IMG/VR virus record: IMGVR_UViG_3300042731_005522
Location: 1-20,374 of that record
Direction: 5' to 3' (one strand)
DNA length: 20,374 nucleotides
Source: a virus
Shown here: in pieces, positions 14,901-20,374 of the stretch
How positions within the stretch are numbered: position 1 is the stretch's first letter
Layout: every line of letters begins with the position of its first letter
Position numbers and translations under genes: made by a program
Notes under the pieces: model-generated
Databases searched by the model: none
Told to the model about the DNA's origin: nothing
Seen by the model: only the letters and a program-made list of their open reading frames with translations

Positions 14901-16972
14901 ATTGTGCTTGGTTTAAATGTTGTATCAGTAAACCCCAAATCCCATAATACATCATAATATTCTGGTAAATAAGGATCTACTATAGTTGGATCGTAATCAG
15001 AGTCCGGTTCTGTAAAAAAAACAATCTCACCAGGATCAGGCGCACGTTCCATAGGAGAACTTAAAGTAACTACAGTAGGATAAGGATCAGTATAAGAACA
15101 AGATATTTGTTGAGTTAATGTTGCAACAAGTCCTGCTTTATTCCATTTTGTAGCAGCAGGGGAACACATATCAGTAGGATCTGGAGGATTACAAATTATT
15201 TGTGTAGTTGTACTTCCTTCTCCAGCAATAGCATATCCAATATCTGATGATGGATATTTTTTTAATCTAATCACTTCTCCAGGCAAAGGTATTTCTCCAA
15301 ACCCACCTGTAATTCCTCCTTGTAAATCATTAACTATTATATAAGTTTCAGTTTGTTCTGTTATTTGACACCATTTTCCAAATGATTCTTGTTGTAAAGC
15401 AGCATAATATCCCTGCCAATAATTATCTGGATATTGAGAAAAATCAGCATAAACTTTTATATAAGTATTATCACCAGAAGTAATTTCTCTTTGGTCAGAC
15501 AAAATAACATCTGTTTGAACATGACCTCCCCAAACATATATATAAGTATCATCTGATACCATTGTCATCATTTTACATGCTGGATTTGAATATTCAGGCC
15601 GACCTGAAACATTAAATTGCTCATTATGTAAAACAGAAGTTACACTACATTCAGGATCATTCATATCAAAATAAAATAAATCAAATTCAATTCCATATTC
15701 TGCATGATGCGTTTCCCAATAATTTATTCCATAAACCCCCCTCCCTTGATACGGAGTCCACCAACTTCTATTAACTAAAATATAAATTCTATCATCATGA
15801 TAATCTGTACATTGTAAAACATTTCCTCCTTCAGATATATTATCTTCAAACCATTGTTTAATTAAACTTCCATCCATTACTCCAGTATAACCATTTCCAG
15901 CAAATCTTACTATTCTTTCAGCAGGACAAACATAACTGCAATAAAAATTATTATTTTGATTATAAATTCCAACAATATATTCATATTTAGCCGTTCTACA
16001 ACTAAAATGAGTATCAATAACTATATTATATGTAGAATAATCTGATTCATTTTGATGAAGACTTGAAGAAGGTAATCCTGCTCCCCCTTTCATTGATTCT
16101 GGACTTAAAAAAACTCTACTTCTATTCACTTCTGTTGTAAAAGTAGGAAATTGATTTAATGCATTAATAGGAAGATTACCAGGATTTACATCAGTTACAT
16201 CTTTTGGTGGATTTGATATACTTGGATCTGTAGGAAGTCCAGAAAAATCAGCAAATAATCCTTTAAAATAAGCAACTGTATCAAATTTTACTGGAGATTC
16301 CTCTGGTAATTTAGTATTTACTTCTACCTCTCCATAAAATCCTTGTCCAAAAGCCCCTTTTTGACCTGAATCAAAAACAGTTATTGGAGGGTAAGGATCT
16401 AAAGGATCATCATATAGCTCATAATAATCACTTAATAAAAGATAAAACCAAACAGGCTTACTATTAAATTTAATTACTCCTAAATTATACTCAAACTCCT
16501 GAGTTCCATATTCTAAATAACGACCACAAAAATTAATAGCAAACTCTGCCCAATAAATTGATTTTTGTGCAGACAAGGACTCTATAAATGTTACCCATGC
16601 TGAAGGGGCTTCTGGAGGAAGATGACCTTCTTGCAAAAGAACACCTAAAAAAGAAACATCTGATGGATAATAAACTCCAAGAGTATTTTTATTAACCCAA
16701 ATTACTTTACCAGGACAAATATCTGTTCCAATAACATCTGGTACTGGATCTATTTTTGCTTTGTATGTTTTATATTCTGGATTATAAATATCTTTTGGTT
16801 TTGGATCAGTAGGTTTAAATAAATATCCACCAATAGACATTCCTATCATCATTCCTGGGTATCCCCCCAAGAAACCACCAATAATACCACCAGCACCAGA
16901 AGCAAGCATATACTTTCTTTTTTCTGGATCTTCTTTAAATTCTTTTGAACTTTTTTCTAAATCTATATTCAT
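11942..16972 (-). CDS. Giant gpJ-like tail-tip protein with large insertion and C-terminal GLGD repeats
   Basis: This 1676-residue protein is paralogous to the 744-residue protein encoded just before it. Residues 25-50 are a Gly-rich hydrophobic stretch (GGIIGGFLGGYPGMMIGMSI) also present in the paralog. Residues 1048-1330 align with its core (RFQFSNCYDQ, YADFSSYPD, DNIKEGSF, GIKRATQAGRM, WFRIIAMEEL). Residues 1355-1530 match its fibronectin-like C-terminal part (RVERFEV, MYGSFPSQGVLWIENELVYY). About residues 190-990 have no counterpart. They are rich in strand-turn repeats with Trp, Tyr and Cys (DDRIYILVNRSWW, SDDTYIYVWGG, HHICWRINKNTGDIDVFDYH) and look propeller-like. Six GLGD repeats fill 1553-1663. 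The ATG overlaps the upstream stop as ATGA, with no strong ribosome binding site. It probably forms the central receptor-contacting spike. Confidence 0.85.
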   Translation of the reverse strand: MNIDLEKSSKEFKEDPEKRKYMLASGAGGIIGGFLGGYPGMMIGMSIGGYLFKPTDPKPKDIYNPEYKTYKAKIDPVPDVIGTDICPGKVIWVNKNTLGVYYPSDVSFLGVLLQEGHLPPEAPSAWVTFIESLSAQKSIYWAEFAINFCGRYLEYGTQEFEYNLGVIKFNSKPVWFYLLLSDYYELYDDPLDPYPPITVFDSGQKGAFGQGFYGEVEVNTKLPEESPVKFDTVAYFKGLFADFSGLPTDPSISNPPKDVTDVNPGNLPINALNQFPTFTTEVNRSRVFLSPESMKGGAGLPSSSLHQNESDYSTYNIVIDTHFSCRTAKYEYIVGIYNQNNNFYCSYVCPAERIVRFAGNGYTGVMDGSLIKQWFEDNISEGGNVLQCTDYHDDRIYILVNRSWWTPYQGRGVYGINYWETHHAEYGIEFDLFYFDMNDPECSVTSVLHNEQFNVSGRPEYSNPACKMMTMVSDDTYIYVWGGHVQTDVILSDQREITSGDNTYIKVYADFSQYPDNYWQGYYAALQQESFGKWCQITEQTETYIIVNDLQGGITGGFGEIPLPGEVIRLKKYPSSDIGYAIAGEGSTTTQIICNPPDPTDMCSPAATKWNKAGLVATLTQQISCSYTDPYPTVVTLSSPMERAPDPGEIVFFTEPDSDYDPTIVDPYLPEYYDVLWDLGFTDTTFKPSTIGGNEGSFSHHICWRINKNTGDIDVFDYHRVNHPHSWVGPARYWTAGLSLYACATDKQAFFYGHEEQYGTIMNLYSYVLDFTSGIEQVIDHDPEAQQGGHIPNWCYMGTTVVKEWDVETEQWIDVWYSLLESYSSYGFSDGVADWGTYFVKLTEGKFSNEVVDNPDSETLYGLDITAHGVDRILFRKGILTGPLWHYMYGGNFNIENKYQIGKYGINDHIYFYVNRGNGDILDKGYFETWKFIPPSDSNPAGELYMLQKTDVILDSEKYFFGSEIEVLGTFTACRHGFGGNGTGLWYHCDESPPEIIKDFWQYYYEPHYFGPDLWQQLDITEADAICKEVVRAEIITPSEEFEINERRFQFSNCYDQVTQMDDVIREVLETCQGFISPCLWDALRNYNYKIIIPNKDETPVHYFGREKTVFTSNQLSDETDLIYADFSSYPDNFWKGDEVDMGQVFNLGWPWPDSRFNAVIEQTSTYIKLGIPIQYYYWPNGQQFTLIKDNIKEGSFTFAEKSYHDRPNKVRIEFKNRLLDYAKDVAEAEDVYRLDVLEEPEKIDFYKMYGIKRATQAGRMAQRILDQWNYQKFICGFETDLMGMHLCMGEIIAIQHDITGWNYKWFRIIAMEELMDFEVKLELEEFNPYTYHDYGVPVLSNFGYGGFPQPYVPNRVERFEVKEDIETGNLYFLFKSPSNDSGFFVGARIYRKTNGAYEFITIINETIPSVKLAQDVDEDDTIIYYDPDTMYGSFPSQGVLWIENELVYYHGIDTTNNAFTNVIRGYKDTEITSHYVEDDVWLYLYDSTLSYEVPSDWAGTTQEFKAVSFTIHGLVSDLSLAPSDSIDIVGYGTLPYFPESIHVPISELPELHYLFESLGLSGNIDETERIIESLGLGDSINIPETLAQISESLGLGDVITIKEFLLYVAESLGLGDDFVAQGIEYIYESLGLGDTDSIAEMLVKISEIIGLGDDLDYIEDEGLEEQMMILNNNIL
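11984..12316 (-). repeat. GLGD repeat array, six units (C-terminus of the giant tip protein)
   Basis: Six in-frame units encode ESLGLSG, ESLGLGD (four times) and EIIGLGD. On the plus strand the cores are variants of TCCCCTAATCCAAGAGATTC beginning near 12012, 12069, 12123, 12180, 12237 and 12288. The spacing is 51-57 bp (17-19 residues). Cores are highly conserved and the linkers vary, as in a modular repeat rather than a slipped simple repeat. Confidence 0.85.
13403..13648 (-). repeat. YADFSSYPD domain, copy B (giant tip protein residues 1109-1190)
   Basis: This segment of about 80 residues reads LIYADFSSYPDNFWKGDE, then IEQTSTYIKL and FTLIKDNI. It aligns with residues 328-399 of the 744-residue paralog at the equivalent position, so it was present before the gene duplicated. 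Confidence 0.75.
15257..15505 (-). repeat. YADFSSYPD domain, copy A, inside the large insertion
   Basis: Residues 490-572 of the giant tip protein read KVYADFSQYPDNYWQG, then ITEQTETYIIV and GEVIRLKKY. They share the order of motifs with copies B and C but lie within the paralog-specific insertion, about 620 residues from copy B. This suggests the domain was copied into a new place. Confidence 0.65.
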
Positions 16973-19203
16973 GATATAGTCACAGAATCCGTTGGAGATG
17001 TAGAAAAGTTTGCTGTTAAATTATATGCAGTAATCGATACTGCTTTTATTGTCCATGTTTGCCCTACTTCTGAATCTTCAAAGGTAATATAAGGGGTATT
17101 ATCTTGTTTTAACATACTATATTTATCTATTGTATGAGAAGTTGCATTTGATCCTCTGGTACACCCTTCAAATTCATGATTTACATCATCAATACTTGTA
17201 TATGTAATCAATTCATCTTCAATCCAAAAAGAACCTGAAGATGGAAATGAACCATATAAAGTAGAATTATCGTATCCAATGGTTGTTTGTGAATCATCAA
17301 TACCTGCACTTAATTTAACTGAAGGGGTTACTTGACCAACAGTTTTATTCCAAACATAATCACCACCACCAACACTTACATATATTTTAGCACCAATAAA
17401 ATAATTATTATCATCCGGCCTTTTAAAAAGAATATAAAGTTTATTTTCCGTAAGATCTTGAACAACATAAAAACGTTCAACAATATCTGGTGCTTCATAT
17501 GGACTTGGAGGATTAACATCAGGAGTAGGAATTACTTTAGGTATATTATCAGAATAAACATTTGGATCATATTCATGGCATGTAAATTTTATTTCATCAT
17601 TTTCTAATTCCTCCATACCAATTATTCTAAACCATTTATTAGTCCATCCTGTTTGAGCGTGACTTATTCCTATTATATCTCCAACAGCATGATAATATCC
17701 TTGTATTCCAGTAGCAAAATCACACCATTTATTATTATAATAAGCAAAATCCGTATAAAAATTTAACATTCGCATAGCTTGAGATTTTCTTTTAATTCCA
17801 GCTAAACGAATAGTTCTTAATTTAGTTTGATCTGTAAGATCTAAATGATATTCTTCAGCATCTTTTTCAACAGCATCCCATATATAAAGATTCTCAAAAT
17901 TATCATCTTCATCTTTAACTTCTCTTAAAACATATTCAATTCTATATCTGTTTGGTATTTCAGAACTGGCAGTTAATTTATAATTAAAAGATCCTTCTTT
18001 AATATTGTCTTTTACTATTTCAAAAGAATCACCAGAATTAGGTGTTACTGAAAGATCCTCAAATAAATCAATATAAGTAGAAGTTTGATCTTTTACTATA
18101 AATCTATAATCTATTCCTGATATTGTTATTATTCCTTCATCTCCAAACCAATAAATATCAGGGTAAGAAGAAAAATCAGCATATAATCTATTAACTGTGC
18201 TTGATCCTCCAGCGGTAAACTGTCCTTTTCTTTGATCAGCAAAATATGCTTCAGGAGTTTCATTTTCATTTTCAACTAATACTTCAATCTTTCCTTGTTT
18301 CAATCTAACAAGACCTCTACAAGTAAGCATTATGTCTGTAACAATATCAAAAGCCTTTGCCCTTGCATCAAAAACATTTGAATATCTAAAACGTGGTTCA
18401 TTAACAGGATTATCTTCGTAATCTATATACTGAACTGTTTCATCACAATAATCTGCTGCTATTTTCCAAGGGCTTCCTGCTGTATCTGGATCACCATTAA
18501 ATTCAGAAGTATCTATTCCAACCCCCCATCTTGTATTTGTTAAAAAACTATAAACACACCGAATTGGATTAGCTTCATCTTCACCACTTTCCATATTAAA
18601 GCCTTTTATTTCAGCAGCAATATCCGGTAACTTTTGAAGAATTTGGTTATATAAATTTAAACTAACTTCTGTATAAGCAGTATATTTAAAATTTATAGCT
18701 GGAATAGATTTATTAGCTTGATATGAAGCTATTTCAGAATCTATAGGTTGTGTAGCTGTTCCTATTCTGGAATCAAAAACAGCATAATATCCTTCACTCT
18801 CCATTGTTCCAGCAATTTTATTATCAATATAATAAAGACCTGTATAACTATCTACTGGCCCTTCACAATGAGCTACCGCCCAATCAGCATTCATTTCTGG
18901 TGTCCATTCAGGATTTTTACGTGATCCTTCATTACTCCAATTAGCATCAATATTTCCTATCCAAATAACACCGCCATGAACTTTACATTGTCCAAAACAT
19001 AAAGAAACAGGAGTAGATCTAACATATGAATTTTTTCCTATATCTCCTAAAGGTGGAGGAGGAGGAGCATCAGGAGGATCAACCCAAAGACCAAGTTGAC
19101 CACCAAGAGCCATACCAATCATAGCCCCTGGAAAGCCACCAATAACACCCCCAATAATGCCCCCAAAAACCATTCCAACTGATTGTCCAATTGTTTGCCC
19201 CAT
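16969..19203 (-). CDS. gpJ-like tail-tip (host-specificity) protein
   Basis: This 744-residue protein has the layout of lambda gpJ/GTA gp15-type tip proteins of the 'putative phage tail protein' family. A Gly-rich hydrophobic stretch is at residues 13-38 (GGIIGGVIGGFPGAMIGMAL), then a proline linker (DAPPPPPLGD). A region with TPVSLCFGQCKVHGGVIWIG and NADWAVAHCEGPVD follows. The core is at 270-550, including FRYSNVFDARAKAFDIV, DNIKEGSF, AGIKRKSQAMRM and WFRIIGMEEL. The C-terminal part (573-744) is fibronectin-like and includes the DNSTLYGSFPSSGSFWIEDE segment. The next gene is an enlarged paralog. The ATG follows the peptidase stop by 2 bases and has only a distant AGGGA, so translation is probably coupled. 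The likely role is to close the tail tube and contact the receptor, known for the family and inferred here. Confidence 0.88.
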   Translation of the reverse strand: MGQTIGQSVGMVFGGIIGGVIGGFPGAMIGMALGGQLGLWVDPPDAPPPPPLGDIGKNSYVRSTPVSLCFGQCKVHGGVIWIGNIDANWSNEGSRKNPEWTPEMNADWAVAHCEGPVDSYTGLYYIDNKIAGTMESEGYYAVFDSRIGTATQPIDSEIASYQANKSIPAINFKYTAYTEVSLNLYNQILQKLPDIAAEIKGFNMESGEDEANPIRCVYSFLTNTRWGVGIDTSEFNGDPDTAGSPWKIAADYCDETVQYIDYEDNPVNEPRFRYSNVFDARAKAFDIVTDIMLTCRGLVRLKQGKIEVLVENENETPEAYFADQRKGQFTAGGSSTVNRLYADFSSYPDIYWFGDEGIITISGIDYRFIVKDQTSTYIDLFEDLSVTPNSGDSFEIVKDNIKEGSFNYKLTASSEIPNRYRIEYVLREVKDEDDNFENLYIWDAVEKDAEEYHLDLTDQTKLRTIRLAGIKRKSQAMRMLNFYTDFAYYNNKWCDFATGIQGYYHAVGDIIGISHAQTGWTNKWFRIIGMEELENDEIKFTCHEYDPNVYSDNIPKVIPTPDVNPPSPYEAPDIVERFYVVQDLTENKLYILFKRPDDNNYFIGAKIYVSVGGGDYVWNKTVGQVTPSVKLSAGIDDSQTTIGYDNSTLYGSFPSSGSFWIEDELITYTSIDDVNHEFEGCTRGSNATSHTIDKYSMLKQDNTPYITFEDSEVGQTWTIKAVSITAYNLTANFSTSPTDSVTIS
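18007..18222 (-). repeat. YADFSSYPD domain, copy C (744-residue tip protein)
   Basis: Residues 328-399 read RLYADFSSYPDIYWFGDE, then VKDQTSTYIDL and FEIVKDNI. The segment interrupts the gpJ core just before the DNIKEGSF motif, and corresponds in position to copy B of the larger paralog. Confidence 0.75.
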
Positions 19204-19205
19204 AT

Positions 19206-19682
19206 TTAATCAAATTCCCTGTATCTAAGAATATAAGCTAACTTTTTACTATAAGATGATTCTAAAGAATCAAATGATACTCTTTTATCTCTTGATTTCC
19301 ATCCACATTTTGCATGAATAAAATATTTATCGTCAATCATTATACCACTATGATGCGCTGGATAATGATTGCCATATAATTTAAATAAAACTATATCTGC
19401 TTTATCATATAATTCATTATTAGATAAAATTCTAAATCCACAACCAAGTAAAGCATTTAATAAACGCTCTTTTGCTCCGGTCTGTTTCCACCATGCTACT
19501 GTATAAGGCATTCCATCACTTTTAGGCAATTCAATTCCTGCTCTACTATAGGACAAATATAACAATCCGGCACAATCAATACCTAAAGTTGACCTGCCGG
19601 AATGTCTAAATGGAGTACCTATAAATTTACGAGCATTTTGAACAATTTTATCCTTTATAATATTGGTTCTACTGGAACCCAA
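19206..19682 (-). CDS. NlpC/P60-family tail peptidase
   Basis: This 158-residue protein matches the tail-associated NlpC/P60 cysteine peptidases (GTA gp14 type). It is a compact single domain of expected length. The catalytic cysteine is Cys37 in GIDCAGLLYLSY. The catalytic histidine is His111 in HHSGIMID, and the third polar residue is probably His123 in YFIHAKCGW. Such enzymes cut peptidoglycan peptide stems during DNA entry and sit in the tail tip. The start is a TTG at 19682, supported by GGAGG six bases upstream. It lies 28 bases inside the preceding hub gene, in a different frame. The position between a DUF2163/BR0599 protein and a gpJ-like protein is the canonical gene order. There is no signal peptide, as expected for a virion component. 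Confidence 0.9.
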   Translation of the reverse strand: MGSSRTNIIKDKIVQNARKFIGTPFRHSGRSTLGIDCAGLLYLSYSRAGIELPKSDGMPYTVAWWKQTGAKERLLNALLGCGFRILSNNELYDKADIVLFKLYGNHYPAHHSGIMIDDKYFIHAKCGWKSRDKRVSFDSLESSYSKKLAYILRYREFD

Positions 19683-20374
19683 GGATAACCTCCGTACTCA
19701 CTAAAGTTATTAAAATCATCCTGACAAGTAACATAATTTTTAGCACATAATTTTACTATATCAACATTAACACCATTAGCAATTACATCATCAAAAGGAA
19801 CTCTTACTGTTACTGTTGTGGTATCATTTTGTAAAACAGGTCTAACTGAACCAGATAAATCTCCAGATTTAATTTCCACATAACCAGGAACAAAATAATC
19901 TATAGCCTGACCATGTGAACAAGTTAAAGTCACACCATCAGACTGAGCAGACAAATTTACATTGGTTACATAATTAGATAAAGTTAAACCACAAGTATCA
20001 TAATTACAAAAAGTCCAATTACATCCTGCTTGATAAATTCTTTTTGGATAATTACGATTAAGATATGGAAAAGGGATAACAGACATAGTTATCCAATGTT
20101 CATCTCCTTTAGGTTCATCTGTTTTTCCTTGAAACAATAAAACTTCTTCATCAACTCTCCAACTTCCTCCAAAATAATAAGGAAAAACAAGATAAACTTT
20201 AACATCTTTATTATTATATTTACCAGACATTATGTTATTTTTAAAACTAAGATCTACATTATCCAAACCAATTTCTAATTCATTTAATATTGTTCCTTCT
20301 TCAGATCTTATAGGATTACGCTTTATAGCCAAAGGATCATAAGAACCAACGGCTACAGTATTGGCTATAAACAA
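19655..20374 (-). CDS. Tail hub protein, DUF2163/phage_BR0599 type (5' end beyond window)
   Basis: The visible 239 residues reach the window edge without a clear start. The first codon is TTG at the very edge with no upstream sequence, so the N-terminus is probably missing. The C-terminal half has the phage_BR0599 pattern: YPKRIYQAGCNWTF, C-N-Y-D-T-C-G-L, FVPGYVEIKSGDLSG, and the closing C-x6-C (Cys210, Cys217) followed by FNNFSEYGGYPWVP. The N-terminal half (EIGLDNVDLSF, VKVYLVFPYY, LLFQGKTDEP) fits DUF2163. In gene transfer agents this is gp13, the ring that joins tail tube to tip. It overlaps the peptidase gene by 28 bases. The conserved cysteines Cys118, 123 and 128 with Cys210 and 217 may form a metal or disulfide site, an inference. 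Confidence 0.85.
   Translation of the reverse strand: MFIANTVAVGSYDPLAIKRNPIRSEEGTILNELEIGLDNVDLSFKNNIMSGKYNNKDVKVYLVFPYYFGGSWRVDEEVLLFQGKTDEPKGDEHWITMSVIPFPYLNRNYPKRIYQAGCNWTFCNYDTCGLTLSNYVTNVNLSAQSDGVTLTCSHGQAIDYFVPGYVEIKSGDLSGSVRPVLQNDTTTVTVRVPFDDVIANGVNVDIVKLCAKNYVTCQDDFNNFSEYGGYPWVPVEPIL

Noticed and set aside
16965-16980. Programmed frameshift joining the two gpJ-like proteins at the ATGA overlap
   Set aside because: No slippery heptamer or downstream stem is seen, and both proteins have complete, separately recognisable ends.
17332-17607. Plus-strand open frame of 91 codons
   Set aside because: It is antisense to the conserved C-terminal part of the 744-residue tip protein. The Ile/Asn-rich product is typical of AT-rich shadow frames.
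1-20374. Alternative genetic code (TAG or TGA recoded)
   Set aside because: TAA, TAG and TGA each end clearly bounded genes, and no gene contains any of them in frame.
1-20374. tRNA genes, CRISPR arrays, insertion sequences
   Set aside because: No cloverleaf-like segment, no regularly spaced non-coding repeats, and no transposase or terminal inverted repeats were seen on either strand.

Overview
The window is a stretch of a double-stranded DNA phage or prophage genome, covering the distal tail and host-recognition part of the structural operon. Every supported gene is on the minus strand, so transcription runs from position 20374 down to 1. The DNA is AT-rich, with A/T-ending codons preferred throughout. 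TAA, TAG and TGA all serve as stops, so the standard bacterial code applies. The first four genes in transcription order match the tail-tip order of long-tailed siphophages and alphaproteobacterial gene transfer agents: hub protein (DUF2163/phage_BR0599), NlpC/P60 peptidase, then gpJ-like tip proteins. This suggests a siphovirus-like phage, probably of a Gram-negative host. The host cannot be named from the sequence.

Layout in transcription order. (1) 20374-11942, tail tip: a hub protein cut by the window edge, the peptidase, and two tandem paralogous gpJ-like proteins of 744 and 1676 residues. The larger one carries an insertion of about 800 residues and a C-terminal array of GLGD repeats. 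(2) 11933-8690, small structural proteins: six compact beta-rich proteins of the kind found beside tail tips. One has an internal duplication, and one carries the same GLGD repeats as the large tip protein. (3) 8690-5393, decoration and modification: two tandem proteins in which an Asp-box beta-propeller appears to interrupt a tail-collar domain, followed by a GT9-like glycosyltransferase joined to them by TAATG overlaps. (4) 5354-862, adhesin cassette: a possible internal promoter, two small beta-rich proteins, then three LamG-like paralogs with a 64-residue repeat protein between them. Nearly identical 26-bp spacers recur between these genes. (5) 852-1: a membrane-anchored coiled-coil protein and the start of a gene that runs off the window and looks beta-propeller-like.

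The genes plausibly work together as follows. The hub, peptidase and gpJ-like proteins form the tail tip and open the cell wall. The small proteins, propeller-collar proteins and LamG proteins would decorate the tip and bind cell-surface glycans. The glycosyltransferase may modify either virion proteins or host surface sugars. No RNA genes, CRISPR arrays, insertion sequences, integrase or reverse transcriptase were seen. There is no gene-free stretch over 300 bases. The most unusual features are the gpJ duplication with its insertion, the repeats shared between two proteins, the mosaic LamG array with conserved spacers, and the glycosyltransferase translationally coupled to a tail adhesin.
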